The notes under the pieces were generated by a model. That model had not been told where the DNA came from, did not search any database, and saw nothing but the letters and a program-made list of their open reading frames with translations. A stretch of 64,000 bases of DNA from Pantoea sp. 18069. Its GTDB lineage: Bacteria; Pseudomonadota; Gammaproteobacteria; Burkholderiales; Burkholderiaceae_C. This document shows positions 53,163 to 63,861 of this stretch, in pieces. The position numbers and the translations under genes were made by a program. The first letter of the stretch is position 1, and each line of letters begins with the position of its first letter. Location of the stretch: positions 1 to 64,000 of the forward strand of contig NZ_CACSJA010000021.1 in assembly GCF_902706035.1 (NCBI RefSeq), given 5' to 3'.

Positions 53163-54026
53163 ATGAGCCGCATTGGATTCATCGGTTTGGGAATGATGGG
53201 CCGCCCCATGGCCCATCTGCTGCACGCTGCCGGGCACAGCCTGGTCATCCAGGACGCGAACCAGGAAGTCGCGACACGCTTTGCCGCGGAGCACGCAACG
53301 ACCCTGGTCGCCGGCGCCGCCCGGGACTTCGCGGATTGCGACGCCATCATCACCATGCTGCCGAACTCGGACATCGTCGATACCGTGGTGCACGGGCTGC
53401 AGCCGCAGCTGCGGCGCGGCGCCTGCGTGATCGAGATGAGCTCCGCCGACCCCAACCGCACGCGCGCGCTCGCGGCGCGGCTGCAGGCGCAAGGTGTGGC
53501 GCTGATCGACGCGCCGGTGTCTGGCGGCGTCAAGAAGGCCGTTGCCGGCACGCTGGCGATCATGGTCGGTGGCGATGCACAGGTGTTTGCGCAGCACAAG
53601 CCTGTGCTCGAATGCCTGGGCAAGGCGATCAGCTATGTCGGCCCGGTGGGCGCGGGGCATGCGCTCAAGGCGCTGAACAACTATGTCTCCGCGGCAGCGC
53701 TGCTGGCCACGGCCGAAGCCATTCATGTCGGTGCGGCGTTCGGCATCGAGGCGGCAACGATCGTCGATGTGATCAATGCCTCCACGGGCAAGAACAACAC
53801 CACCGAGAACAAGGCCCACCAGTTCATGCTCAACGGCGCCTTCAACTCCGGTTTCTCCCTGGCCTTGCAGGCCAAGGACGTGGGTATCGCCGCGGCGCTG
53901 GGCACTTCGGTGAGCCTGCCCATGGAACTCGCGCAGAAAGTCCATGCCATGACCGCCGACGCCTCCCAGGCGCTGGGCCCCACGGCAGACCACACCGAAC
54001 TCTACAAGTTCGTCGGCCACTCCTAG
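53163..54026 (+). CDS. NAD(P)-dependent beta-hydroxyacid dehydrogenase (HIBADH family)
   Basis: A 287-residue 3-hydroxyisobutyrate/tartronate-semialdehyde-type dehydrogenase. It has the N-terminal Rossmann motif GFIGLGMMGRPMA (residues 5-17), the substrate signature DAPVSGGVKKA (about 119), and catalytic Lys in GHALKALNNYVSA (about 171). It is co-transcribed with the decarboxylase-like gene. The substrate is unknown, likely a short hydroxyacid. Confidence 0.92.
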   Translation: MSRIGFIGLGMMGRPMAHLLHAAGHSLVIQDANQEVATRFAAEHATTLVAGAARDFADCDAIITMLPNSDIVDTVVHGLQPQLRRGACVIEMSSADPNRTRALAARLQAQGVALIDAPVSGGVKKAVAGTLAIMVGGDAQVFAQHKPVLECLGKAISYVGPVGAGHALKALNNYVSAAALLATAEAIHVGAAFGIEAATIVDVINASTGKNNTTENKAHQFMLNGAFNSGFSLALQAKDVGIAAALGTSVSLPMELAQKVHAMTADASQALGPTADHTELYKFVGHS

Positions 54027-54220
54027 GCCGTTGTGCGAGGCGGCGCCCGGGCCGCCCCGCACGGGACACCTCCATGCGTTTGCAACCGGCTTGCCTGCCC
54101 GCAGGGCAGGGGCTGGGGCGGGACCGCGACCGTCTTTTGCCGGGCCATGCATGGGAGCCATCAAGCCGGTGACGCCAGCACTGATGCGATTCATATACCC
54201 ATAACCAGGAGACATTCATC

Positions 54221-55189
54221 ATGCGTTCTTTTACCCAAACCGTTCTCGCCGTGGCCTTGGCCGCCGGCTCCATGGCCGCGATGGCTTTCCCGACCAAGCC
54301 CGTGACCATCGTCGTCCCGTATGCCGCGGGTGGCTCGACCGATGTGCTCGCGCGGGTGCTCGCCGAAGCCTTGACGCGCGATCTGGGCCAGCAGGTCATC
54401 GTCGAGAACGCCGGCGGCGCGGGCGGCACGATAGGCACGGCACGCGTGGCGCGCGCCCAGAACGACGGCCACACGCTGCTGCTGCACAACATGGGCATCG
54501 CCACCGCGCCTGCGCTCTACAGCAAGCTGAGCTTTGACGTGAAGAAGGACCTGGAGCCGGTTGCGCTCGCGGGCGACGTGCCCATGATCCTGGTGCGGGG
54601 CCAGCGCTTTGCGCCCGCCACGCTGACCGATCTCATCGGGCAGATGAAAGCCCAGCCCGGCACCGTGAAGTTCTCGCATGCGGGCATTGGCGCCACTTCC
54701 CACCTGTGTGCCATGCTGATCAACCAGACGCTGGGCACGACCGTCACCATGGTGCCGTACCGCGGCACCGGCCCCGCGCTGCAGGACCTGATTGCCGGCA
54801 ATGTGGATGTGATCTGCGACCAGCCCGTGGCGACGGGCCCGCATATCCAGGCCGGCATGCTCAAGGCTTATGCGATGGCGACCAAGGAGCGCCTGGCCAC
54901 CATGCCCGATGTGCCCACGTTCTCCGAGGCCGGCATGCCGGGCTTCGAGCTCGCGGTCTGGCATGGGCTGTATGCGCCCAAGGGCACGCCCGCAGCGGTG
55001 ATCGAGCGGCTGAACAAGGCCGCGCGCGTGGCGTTTGGCGAGCCGGCGCTGGTCAAGCGCTTCACCGACATGGGCGTGGTGATTCCGCAGGGCGACCGCC
55101 TCAAGCCCGACGTGCTGCGCCAGCACACTGCGGCGGAAATCCAGCGCTGGGATCCGGTGATCAAGGCCGCGGGCGCCAAGGCGGAATAA
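54221..55189 (+). CDS. TctC-family (Bug) tripartite tricarboxylate transporter receptor
   Basis: A 322-residue periplasmic binding protein with a signal peptide (residues 1-22, cleavage near MAF) and the Bug-family N-terminus FPTKPVTIVVPYAAGGSTDVLARVLAEAL. SHAGIGATSHLCAMLINQ is the ligand-loop region. Bug receptors bind carboxylates and are abundant in Comamonadaceae, usually without adjacent TctAB membrane partners, as here. It is third in the operon after a 194-bp gap. The gap has no gene. Confidence 0.92.
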   Translation: MRSFTQTVLAVALAAGSMAAMAFPTKPVTIVVPYAAGGSTDVLARVLAEALTRDLGQQVIVENAGGAGGTIGTARVARAQNDGHTLLLHNMGIATAPALYSKLSFDVKKDLEPVALAGDVPMILVRGQRFAPATLTDLIGQMKAQPGTVKFSHAGIGATSHLCAMLINQTLGTTVTMVPYRGTGPALQDLIAGNVDVICDQPVATGPHIQAGMLKAYAMATKERLATMPDVPTFSEAGMPGFELAVWHGLYAPKGTPAAVIERLNKAARVAFGEPALVKRFTDMGVVIPQGDRLKPDVLRQHTAAEIQRWDPVIKAAGAKAE

Positions 55190-55217
55190 GACGACTGGGG
55201 CGACGCCGATGGTCTTG

Positions 55218-55433
55218 TCAGAGCTTGGCGATGGACACTTCGGTGGATTTGACGAGCGCCACCACTTCGGAGCCGATGACCAGTTTCAGGTCGTCGACCG
55301 AACGCGTGGTGATCACCGAAGTCACGATGCCCCAGGGCGTCTGCACGTCGACTTCCGAGACCACATCGCCGCGGATGATCTCCCGCACTTTGCCCTTGAA
55401 CTGATTGCGAACGTTGATGGCTTGAATGGTCAT
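55218..55433 (-). CDS. Molbindin-like TOBE-domain protein
   Basis: A 71-residue single TOBE/Mop domain (NVRNQFKGKVREIIRGDVVSEVDVQT and VGSEV-type ALVKSTEVSIAKL end). Such molbindins bind molybdate or tungstate oxyanions in the cytoplasm. The ATG 55433 gives the usual MTIQAINVRNQ start. It is the last gene of the leftward operon and overlaps nothing. Its role in an organosulfur/nitrogen operon is unclear. Confidence 0.88.
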   Translation of the reverse strand: MTIQAINVRNQFKGKVREIIRGDVVSEVDVQTPWGIVTSVITTRSVDDLKLVIGSEVVALVKSTEVSIAKL

Positions 55434-55480
55434 GATGTGAGTGAAGTGGAAGGGGTGGAAGAAGCGGTACAGGTGGAACT

Positions 55481-56851
55481 TCAGGCGGGAACGGCCTGCT
55501 CGGAGCGGGCCCGCGCACGCGCCAGCGCCGCCGGATGCTGGGGCCGTGCCAGCCCCAGGTGCTCGCGCAAGGTGCGGCCCTCGTATTCGGTGCGAAACAG
55601 GCCGCGGCGGCGCAGCTCGGGCAGCACCAGTTCGATGAAATCGTCCAGGCCTCCGGGGAACCATGGGCCCATGATGTTGAAGCCGTCTGCGCCACCTTCC
55701 TCGAACCATTGCTGCAGCTGGTCGGCAATCGATTTCGGTGTGCCCACGACCTGCTGGTGGCCGCGCGCGCCGGCGATCTTGAGGTACAGCTGGCGAATCG
55801 TCAGGCCGTCGCGGCGCGCCAGGTCGATCAGCAGGCGCTGGCGGCTTTGCGGGCCTTCGGTCGGCGGCAGCTCGGGCAGCGGCCCGTCGACCGGGTAGCT
55901 TGAGAGGTCCACGCCGCCCGAAAGTCCCGCGAGCAGCGACACGCCCACCGCGGGGTCGATCAGCGACTGCAATTGCTCGAACTTCGCCTCGGCTTCTTCC
56001 TGCGTGCGGCCGACGATGGGAAAGATGCCGGGCATGATCTTCACGTCATCGGGGTGGCGGCCATGGTGCTGCACACGCTCCTTGATGTCGGCGTAGAAGC
56101 TTTGCGCCTCGGCAAAGGTCTGGTGCGCGACGAAGATGACTTCGGCCGTGCGCGCGGCAAGCTCGCGCCCGTCTTCGGAGGCCCCGGCCTGCACCACCAC
56201 GGGCCGGCCTTGCGGCGAGCGCGCGACATTGAGCGGGCCGCGCACCTGGAAGTGCGTGCCCTTGTGGTTCAGCGGGTGCAGCTTGTCGGCATCGAGGTAG
56301 GTGCCGCTGCTCTTGTCGCGCACGAAGGCGTCGTCTTCCCAGCTGTCCCACAGGCCGGTCACGACATCGTGGAACTCGGCCGCGCGGCGATAGCGGTCGG
56401 CATGCGCGAACTGGGCGCTGCGGTTGAAGTTCAGCGCCTCGGCATTGGTCGCCGAAGTCACCAGGTTCCAGCCCGCACGCCCGCCCGAGATCTGATCGAG
56501 CGAGGCGAATTTGCGCGCCAGGTTGTAGGGCTCGTGGTAGCTGGTGGAGGCGGTGGCGATCAGGCCTATGCGATCGGTCACGGCGGCCAGCGCCGACAGC
56601 AGCGTCAGCGGCTCGAACTGGTCGCTGCGCGCGGTGCGTGCCAGCGCCTGCAGGTTGTCGGAGCGCACGGCCACGCCGTCGGCCAGGAACACCGCGTCGA
56701 ACTTGGCCGCCTCGGCCTTCCTGGCGAGCTGCACGTAGTGGCGGAAATTGACGCCCGCATCTTCCTGCGCGTCGGGGTGGCGCCAGCCGGCGATATGGTG
56801 GCCCGTCTGCATCAGGAATGCACCGAGCTTGATCTGCTTCTTTGTGGTCAC
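55481..56851 (-). CDS. Flavin-dependent monooxygenase (NtaA/SnaA/DszA type)
   Basis: A 456-residue luciferase-like monooxygenase that uses FMNH2 from a partner reductase. IKLGAFLMQTGHHIAGWRHP (near residue 6), FDAVFLADGVAVR and SGGRAGWNLVTS (about 135) are family signatures, and VVQAGASEDGRELAA fits the FMN-phosphate loop. Members attack nitrilotriacetate, dibenzothiophene sulfone, sulfonates or EDTA. I chose the GTG at 56851 (MTTKKQIKLG); upstream residues are not conserved-looking. No flavin reductase is in the operon. It lies 31 bp after the ABC ATPase gene. Confidence 0.9.
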   Translation of the reverse strand: MTTKKQIKLGAFLMQTGHHIAGWRHPDAQEDAGVNFRHYVQLARKAEAAKFDAVFLADGVAVRSDNLQALARTARSDQFEPLTLLSALAAVTDRIGLIATASTSYHEPYNLARKFASLDQISGGRAGWNLVTSATNAEALNFNRSAQFAHADRYRRAAEFHDVVTGLWDSWEDDAFVRDKSSGTYLDADKLHPLNHKGTHFQVRGPLNVARSPQGRPVVVQAGASEDGRELAARTAEVIFVAHQTFAEAQSFYADIKERVQHHGRHPDDVKIMPGIFPIVGRTQEEAEAKFEQLQSLIDPAVGVSLLAGLSGGVDLSSYPVDGPLPELPPTEGPQSRQRLLIDLARRDGLTIRQLYLKIAGARGHQQVVGTPKSIADQLQQWFEEGGADGFNIMGPWFPGGLDDFIELVLPELRRRGLFRTEYEGRTLREHLGLARPQHPAALARARARSEQAVPA

Positions 56852-56882
56852 GAAATGCCTTCGGTGGAAGTGAAAGGGCAGG

Positions 56883-57758
<876 letters not shown>

Positions 57759-57788
57759 GGGTTGTGCCTTCGCAAAGATGAGGGGATT

Positions 57789-58628
57789 TCAGCGGCCCAG
57801 CCGCCGGGCCAGCGCGCGCTCCAGCGTGCGGGCGCTGGCATTCATGAGCCAGCCGACAAGGCCGATGGTGACCATGCCGAACAGCACCAGGTCCATGCGG
57901 AAATGCTCGCTGCCTTCGATCAGCAGATTGCCCACGCCGCGCCCCGACACCAGCAGGTATTCGGCGCCTATCGTGGCCAGCCACGAATACACCAGTGCGA
58001 GATAGACGCCGGTGAAGATGGCCGGCGCGGCCGAGGGCAGCACCACATGCCAGATGGTCTGCGCACGGGTGTAGCCATAGACGCGTGCGACTTCGAGCAG
58101 CGTGGCCGGCGTGTTGCGTATGCCGTCCGCGGTGTTGACCACCACGGGCACCAGCGCGGCCAGCGACAGGAACACCACCTTGGCCACATCGCCCAGGCCG
58201 AACCAGACCGAGATCAGCGGAATCCAGGCGAACAGCGAGATCTGCTTGAAAGTGTTGAAGCTGGGGCCCACGATGCGGTTGAAACGCGGCCACAGGCCCA
58301 GCAGCCCGCCCAGCACCAGGCCGCTGCTGGTGCCGATGACAAAGCCGGTCAGCTCGCGCGCCAGGCTGGCGCGCAGGTTGAGCCACAGCAGGCCGCTGCT
58401 GATCAGCTCCCAGCCGGTGTCGAACACCTTGGCGGGCGACACCAGCAGCGCCGAGTTCACCAGATCGAGCTTGGAGGCCAGGGCCCACAGCGCGATGGCA
58501 ACAATGGGCACGACCAGGCCGCGCCAGCGCGCCAGCGACGCCTTGTCGTGGCGCGCGCTGGCGCTGTTCGCCGGCGGCGCAGCCACGCGCTCGGTGGCGG
58601 GCAAGGGGGAGATGGTGGTGGTGGTCAC
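57789..58628 (-). CDS. ABC transporter permease 2 (SsuC type)
   Basis: A 279-residue permease with six hydrophobic segments and the EAA loop LLEVARVYGYTRAQTIWHVVLPSAAPAIF (about 175-203). Its ATG overlaps the first permease stop by 4 bp. It is a divergent paralog of that gene, so the transporter uses a heterodimeric pore. Confidence 0.92.
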   Translation of the reverse strand: MTTTTISPLPATERVAAPPANSASARHDKASLARWRGLVVPIVAIALWALASKLDLVNSALLVSPAKVFDTGWELISSGLLWLNLRASLARELTGFVIGTSSGLVLGGLLGLWPRFNRIVGPSFNTFKQISLFAWIPLISVWFGLGDVAKVVFLSLAALVPVVVNTADGIRNTPATLLEVARVYGYTRAQTIWHVVLPSAAPAIFTGVYLALVYSWLATIGAEYLLVSGRGVGNLLIEGSEHFRMDLVLFGMVTIGLVGWLMNASARTLERALARRLGR

Positions 58629-59464
58629 AGAAGGCCTCTCTCGGTGATGGGACGGGCGCCATGGCGCGCGGCAACGCGCGCTTCGGCCCAGTCCAGCAGA
58701 CGGTCAATCGCATAGCCCAATGCGCCGACGATGATCACCGCCGCCATCACCAGGTCCAGCTGGAACAGCTGGCGCCCATAGACGATCAGATAGCCCAGGC
58801 CTTCGCTCGAGGCGACCAGCTCGACCACCACCAGCGACAGCCAGGCCTTGGTGAAGCCCAGGCGCAGCGCGGTGAACAGCGTGGGCATGGCCGTGGGCAC
58901 GACGATCTCCAGCACCTGCTGGCGCCGCGAGTAGCCATAGACATTGCCGACTTCGAGCAGGGTCGCCGGTGTCTGGCGAAAGCCCTGCAGCGTGCCCAGC
59001 GTCACCGGCACCAGCGCGGCCTTGGCGATGAGGATGTACTTGAGCGGCTCGCCAATGCCCACCAGCAGCAGCACGAACGGCAGCCAGCCAAGCACGGGAA
59101 TCTGCACCAGCGCGTTGAACGTCGGCAGCAGGTAGGCCTCGACGGTCTTGGACAGGCCCATGGCCGCACCCAGCAGCAGGCCCAGCGCGCTGCCGACGAC
59201 AAAGCCCACGAGCACGCGCTGCAGGCTGGCCTGGGCATGCAGCCACAGGTCACCGGTGGTGGCCAGCTCGCTCAGCGTCTCCCAGACGAACTGTGGCGGG
59301 GGCAGCACCTGCGGCGAGATCCAGCCCTGGGCCGCGCCCACGACCCACAGCGCAAACAAGGCGATGGGCAGCAGGAACGGGTCGACGCTGCGCACAACGC
59401 CTTGCAGGCGCTGCCTGCCGGTCACTGCAGGCAGCGCCCCGGGATAGGAAAGGGTGTTTGCCAT
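58625..59464 (-). CDS. ABC transporter permease 1 (SsuC type)
   Basis: A 279-residue permease with six hydrophobic segments and EAA loop LLEVGNVYGYSRRQQVLEIVVPTAMPTLF. It starts 5 bp after the receptor gene. The paired, non-identical permeases distinguish this importer from the single-permease taurine type. Confidence 0.92.
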   Translation of the reverse strand: MANTLSYPGALPAVTGRQRLQGVVRSVDPFLLPIALFALWVVGAAQGWISPQVLPPPQFVWETLSELATTGDLWLHAQASLQRVLVGFVVGSALGLLLGAAMGLSKTVEAYLLPTFNALVQIPVLGWLPFVLLLVGIGEPLKYILIAKAALVPVTLGTLQGFRQTPATLLEVGNVYGYSRRQQVLEIVVPTAMPTLFTALRLGFTKAWLSLVVVELVASSEGLGYLIVYGRQLFQLDLVMAAVIIVGALGYAIDRLLDWAEARVAARHGARPITERGLL

Positions 59465-59469
59465 GGCTG

Positions 59470-60567
59470 TCAGCGCTGCGCGACCGGAGTGCCTTCAGAC
59501 GCTTTCGCCAGGCCCTTGGCGTCGAACGTCTGCCAGCGCTTTTCCAGGCCCTGCTGCTTGAGCGCGGTCTGCAGATAGCGCGGCTCGAACCAGTCGTCGA
59601 CGGTGATCGCGCGGCGGATCAGCTTGAGCTTGAGCGCGTCACTGGCGACCGCCTTGTAGCGCCCGACGATGAACTCATCGAGCAGCGGCGAGTTGCGCAG
59701 CGCCAGCGCCTGCTTGTCGAATTCGGCTTCCCACGAGGCCAGCGGCGTGCCGCTGCGCGCCCAGATCTGGAACAGTTCGGCGCGGTTCTTCTCATCGGAA
59801 GCCCAGTGGGCCGCGCGCACGAACTGGTCAACGACCTTTTGCACCTGCGCCGGGTGCTCCTTCTCGAAATCCTCGCGCACCAGCAACGAGGCCTGGCGCG
59901 TGAGCGCCGGGTCCTTGCCCTGCGTCGAATAGATCACCTTGGCCAGCCCGCTGTCGCGGACCTTGAACCATTCATAGCCGCCAAAGGACGCGTCCACGCC
60001 GTTCGATACCAGCGCCGCCTGCGCGCTGCCGGTATCGAGGTTGACGGCCTTCAGATCGCGTTCGGCCAGCCCCACGCCTTCGAGCGCGTTGATCGCCACC
60101 AGATGGCCGTTGGTGCCGCGAAACAGCGAAACCTTGCGGCCCTTGAGGTCCTGCAGGCCCTTGATGTCGGATTGGGGCGGCGTCACCACGTAGAGATTGT
60201 TGCGCGCGCCGCTGACCAGCAGCAGTTTGGTCTTCAGGCCGTTGGCGCGCCCGACGATAGAGGGCAGGTCCCCCTGGTAGGCGAAGTCGATCTGCTTGTT
60301 CGACAGCGCTTCGTTCACGGCCGGCCCGGCGCCCTTGAAGAACAGCCATTCAACGCTGATGCCGTCGGCCTTGAATGCATCTTCGAGCGCCTGGTTGGCG
60401 CGCAGCACGCCGCCGGGCGATCCGCCCCAGGTCACGGGCTCGCCGCCGCCTGCGGTGGCCACGCCTATGCGTATGGTCTGTGGCGGTGCGGCCTGGGCCG
60501 TGGCGCCAATGAACAGGCCCAGCGCCAGCAGGGTGGCGCGTCGGCTGAAGATGAATGCGTAGGTCAT
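59470..60567 (-). CDS. ABC transporter substrate-binding protein (SsuA/aliphatic sulfonate type)
   Basis: A 365-residue periplasmic receptor. The signal peptide FSRRATLLALGLFIGATAQAA (cleavage near residue 26) again has twin arginines. SVEWLFFKGAGPAVNEALSNKQIDFAYQGDLPS is the SsuA-like substrate cleft. ATG 60567 has AAGGA eight bases upstream; a TTG six codons earlier is less likely. It probably binds a sulfonate-like or related anion, given the monooxygenase in the operon. Confidence 0.9.
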   Translation of the reverse strand: MTYAFIFSRRATLLALGLFIGATAQAAPPQTIRIGVATAGGGEPVTWGGSPGGVLRANQALEDAFKADGISVEWLFFKGAGPAVNEALSNKQIDFAYQGDLPSIVGRANGLKTKLLLVSGARNNLYVVTPPQSDIKGLQDLKGRKVSLFRGTNGHLVAINALEGVGLAERDLKAVNLDTGSAQAALVSNGVDASFGGYEWFKVRDSGLAKVIYSTQGKDPALTRQASLLVREDFEKEHPAQVQKVVDQFVRAAHWASDEKNRAELFQIWARSGTPLASWEAEFDKQALALRNSPLLDEFIVGRYKAVASDALKLKLIRRAITVDDWFEPRYLQTALKQQGLEKRWQTFDAKGLAKASEGTPVAQR

Positions 60568-60656
60568 CAGGATTCCTTTGGACAAAAGAAGGGCCAGGCG
60601 CCGCGCGTGCAGGGCGCGGCGCCAGGAAAGAAAAGGGCGAGGAAGGGGGGCGCCGG

Positions 60657-62165
60657 TCAGCGCTTGCCGAGCTTGTCGGCGATATCGGTGCCGGCGAAGA
60701 ATTCGGGGTTGGCCTCGGTGTAGAAGCGGTACGGGTTCTCGAACACCAGCGCGCGGAAGTCGTCGGCGCTGATCACGCCCTGCTCGACCAGGTCCCAGCT
60801 TTCGGCCAGCGGCTCGGTCAGGTCGGGAACGTCCCAGTGGCCTATGTCCGAAGACCAGATCGCATTGATCTTTGTGCCCAGCGGGTTCACCTTGGTGTTG
60901 AACGCGGCGGCCACGGTGCGGTCGTCGGCCTCGGCGCCGAAGTAGAACGGCTTGACCCAGCGCTCGCGTATGTCCTCGGCGCTCTCTATGCCCGCGGCCA
61001 GAAAATCATCGAGCTCATCGCCTTCGGGTTCGCGGCTGTGCGGCAGCGCCGAAATGCCCAGGCTGTCGCGCAGCAGCGTCTCCTTGTTCACCGGCTTGCC
61101 CTTGGTGAGTTCGGCGCCGTATTGCTCGAACAGCGCGGCCAGCAGTTCGACGTCGGCATGGGCCGGGTTGTAGTTCTGCACTGCGTGGCGGTTGCGCTTC
61201 TCGAAGCGGTCGACCAGGTGGGTGTACACATGCGCACCCCAGTCCGCGCCGCCTTCGAGCAGCGCCACGCGCAGCCCCGGAAAGCGCCGCGTCACGCCGC
61301 CGAAGAACAGCGCCTTGGCAAAGGCCTGCGAGCCATCGGCAAAGTGGCCGATGTGGTTGAACATGTAGTTGCTGATCGACTGGCGGCCGGTCCAGCCCTG
61401 GCTGCCGTAATGCGTGGTCACCGGCACGCCCAGCTCCACCACCTTGGCCCAGAACGGGTCGTAATCGTGCGGGCTGTCTATGCCGTAGAAGTCGGTATAG
61501 CTTGCATGCCGCGCCACGTCGGGATGCTCGGCCTTGGGGTACTTGGCAGCAATCGCGGGAATGGGCCGGCGCACGCCGCCGGCGATGTTGATGACCTTCA
61601 GGCCCAGCGTCTTGACCGCGAATTCCAGCTCTTCTATGCCCTCCTGCGGCGTGTTCAGCGGAATGCCCGCAACGGGCGTGAGCCGGTGCGCATGCTTGCG
61701 ATAGAGGTCGGCATGGAAGTGGTTGATCGCGCGGTGCAGCGGTTGGCGAAACTCGTCCGAAGCCGCGGCCGGCGCCAGTACATCGTTGGGGAACAGCACC
61801 GAGTAATCAGCGCCTTGTTCCTCGAGACGTTCGGCCAGCAGATCGGGCAGCGTGTAGGTGGCGAGATCGAGCGTGTTGCGCGTGACGCGTGCCCACCAGG
61901 GCGCACGCAGGGTGCGATGGTGCTGTCGCTCCTGCGCGCTTTGCTGGTACCAGTCCTTGCCCTCTGCGGAGCGCGTCGCAAAGCGCCCGCCGAGCGACTT
62001 GCGCAGCGCATCGACCAGCGCGCTGCCGCCGTAGTGCTGGACGTAATCCTCCAGAGCGGGCGTGTAGTCGTTGACATGCACATCGGTGTCGATCACCGGG
62101 AAATCAAGCCGCGATTTGACGGCGGCGGAGCGCGATGATTCTTTGCTCGAAAGTCTTCTCGTCAT
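60657..62165 (-). CDS. Amidohydrolase-2 family metal-dependent hydrolase
   Basis: A 502-residue TIM-barrel hydrolase or decarboxylase of the ACMSD/amidohydrolase-2 group. The metal motif is DTDVHVND (about residues 26-33), with histidines in VTTHYGSQG and MFNHIGHF and a catalytic Asp in WSSDIGHWDVPD (about 438). It is the first gene of the leftward operon, 89 bp before the receptor. Family members hydrolyse or decarboxylate aromatic and heterocyclic acids; the substrate here is unknown. Confidence 0.88.
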   Translation of the reverse strand: MTRRLSSKESSRSAAVKSRLDFPVIDTDVHVNDYTPALEDYVQHYGGSALVDALRKSLGGRFATRSAEGKDWYQQSAQERQHHRTLRAPWWARVTRNTLDLATYTLPDLLAERLEEQGADYSVLFPNDVLAPAAASDEFRQPLHRAINHFHADLYRKHAHRLTPVAGIPLNTPQEGIEELEFAVKTLGLKVINIAGGVRRPIPAIAAKYPKAEHPDVARHASYTDFYGIDSPHDYDPFWAKVVELGVPVTTHYGSQGWTGRQSISNYMFNHIGHFADGSQAFAKALFFGGVTRRFPGLRVALLEGGADWGAHVYTHLVDRFEKRNRHAVQNYNPAHADVELLAALFEQYGAELTKGKPVNKETLLRDSLGISALPHSREPEGDELDDFLAAGIESAEDIRERWVKPFYFGAEADDRTVAAAFNTKVNPLGTKINAIWSSDIGHWDVPDLTEPLAESWDLVEQGVISADDFRALVFENPYRFYTEANPEFFAGTDIADKLGKR

Positions 62166-62339
62166 GGCTTCTATCCTTCATGCAGTGGTTGACGAAGGTT
62201 AAGAAGACATGGGCTTGCAAGGAACGAAGGAAAGAAGAATTGGATATCTGGTTTTTGGTTGAGTCGCTTTGGTTTGTTGACGGCAAGTGATTGTTTTTAT
62301 TGGGTGGATATGCGGTTTTTGTGCGGGATGTGCGTGGGG

Positions 62340-62905
62340 CAGTGGCTCTTGCTTGAGGTGGGGCCGTCCACCCTTCGACGCGGCCGGCGAGGCAAGCTCT
62401 CAAGAAACAGCTTTTTTTGTCAAATAAATCAATGACTTAGCAATGGTCGGTTTTGTGCAAACAGCGGTCGCAAAGTCATGATTTTTTCCAAAACGAATAG
62501 CTAATGGCCGTTCGCCCTGAGCTTCCCTAGGCGGGCCCGTCGAAGGGTGTCTCCACCCTAGGCCAGTGCGCCAGTTCATCCTTCGACAGGCTCTCAAGAA
62601 ACAGCTTTTTTCGTCAAATAAATCAATGACTTAGAAAGCACTAGTTTTGGGCAAACAGCGGCGATGAATGGCCGACGGTCAAAATACCGACCCTTCGACA
62701 AGCTCAGGGCGAGCGGTGGTTTAGGGCGTGGCGAAAAAATCCGTTCGGGCTGAGCCCGTCGAAGCCCCGGTATTCAAGAAACCGGTCTCACTCCCCGCTG
62801 TTTCTTGTCAACGCCTGGCGAGGCTCGTCTCGCTTACCCCGCTCAGGGCGAACGGCAAGAACCGTTCGTGGTGAGCCTGCCTGCGCGGCCCGGTCGAACC
62901 ATGAA
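62340..62905. repeat. Dispersed composite repeat, copies 4a and 4b
   Basis: Two cores in tandem: CTCTCAAGAAACAGCTTTTTT... at 62398-62440 and 62591-62640, each preceded by a TTCGAC block. Copy 4b continues through CAAACAGCGGCGATG, AATACCGACCCTTCGACAAG and CTCGCTTACCCCGCTCAGGG (62830-62850), the same order as at 16.6-16.85 kb. The region 62166-62340 upstream is AT-rich and probably holds the amidohydrolase promoter; no gene was seen in 62166-62922. Confidence 0.8.
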
Positions 62906-62922
62906 TGTCCTGCCCTCAAGTA

Positions 62923-63861
62923 CTAGACGCTGCCTTCACCCATCCCCATCCCCCGAATATCCTCCCCCGCCGCCTCCAGCAGCCACCGCCGAAACTCCGC
63001 AAACCCCGGCCTGGGCCGGCGGTCGTGGGGCGTGCACAGAAAATAGCCGCGCTGCAGCGCGATCGGCAGATCGAACGGCACCGCCACCGCGCCGGATTGC
63101 AGCGCCTCCTTGACCAGGCAGCGCTGCACCAGCGCAACGCCCATGTCGGCAATCACCGCCTGGATCAGCATGGATACCTGGTCGAATGCCGTCGTGAGGT
63201 TGGGTGCCGTGCGCCCCGCATGCACGGCGCGCAGCCATTGCGTCCAGTTGCCCGGCGCGGTGGTGTGGTACAGCAGCGGCTCGGACGCGAGGTCGCCCGG
63301 GCGCCGCCACAGGCCTTGCGCCAGCCGCTGCTGCAATCGTGCGGGGTGGCAGATGGGCACCATCTCGCGGCCGATCACGTAGTCGCAATGGCATTGCGGC
63401 CAGTCTTCGGGCCCCAGGCCCGTGAGCACGGCCGCGTCGGGCACCGCGCCCGAAAAATCTTCGGCCTTGCTGTAGGGCACGAAATTCAGCTTGATGCCGG
63501 GATGCATCTCCTGGAAGCCGCGCAGCCGCGGTATCAGCCAGACGCTCGCAAAAGTCGGCACCACGGCCAGATGCAGCGGGCGATCGGGAGGCAGCACCCG
63601 CAGGCGCGCGCTGACTTCCTCGATCGCACCCAGCGGCTCGCGCACGGCGTCCAGCAACTCCCGCCCCACAGGCGTCAGCGACAGGGAATGGGCATTGCGT
63701 TTGATCAGCGGCATTCCGTAGTGCAGCTCGAGCCGCGCGACGGCCCGGCTCACGGCGCTCTGGGTCACGCACAGTTCCGCCGCGGCGCGTGAAAAGCTGC
63801 CCAGCCTGACCGCCGTGGCAAAGGCATGGAGTTCGGACATCGAGGGCGAGTGCATTCGCAT
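62923..63861 (-). CDS. LysR-family transcriptional regulator (GcvA-like)
   Basis: A 312-residue LTTR. The N-terminal HTH is FATAVRLGSFSRAAAELCVTQSAVSRAVARLE (about residues 13-44) and the remainder is a periplasmic-binding-like ligand domain (LHLAVVPTFASVWLIPRLRGF). It lies upstream of the amidohydrolase operon in the same direction, separated by the repeat region, so it may control that operon or a divergent gene beginning at the right edge. Start is the first ATG; an in-frame ATG seven codons on (MSELHAF) is the alternative. Confidence 0.9.
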   Translation of the reverse strand: MRMHSPSMSELHAFATAVRLGSFSRAAAELCVTQSAVSRAVARLELHYGMPLIKRNAHSLSLTPVGRELLDAVREPLGAIEEVSARLRVLPPDRPLHLAVVPTFASVWLIPRLRGFQEMHPGIKLNFVPYSKAEDFSGAVPDAAVLTGLGPEDWPQCHCDYVIGREMVPICHPARLQQRLAQGLWRRPGDLASEPLLYHTTAPGNWTQWLRAVHAGRTAPNLTTAFDQVSMLIQAVIADMGVALVQRCLVKEALQSGAVAVPFDLPIALQRGYFLCTPHDRRPRPGFAEFRRWLLEAAGEDIRGMGMGEGSV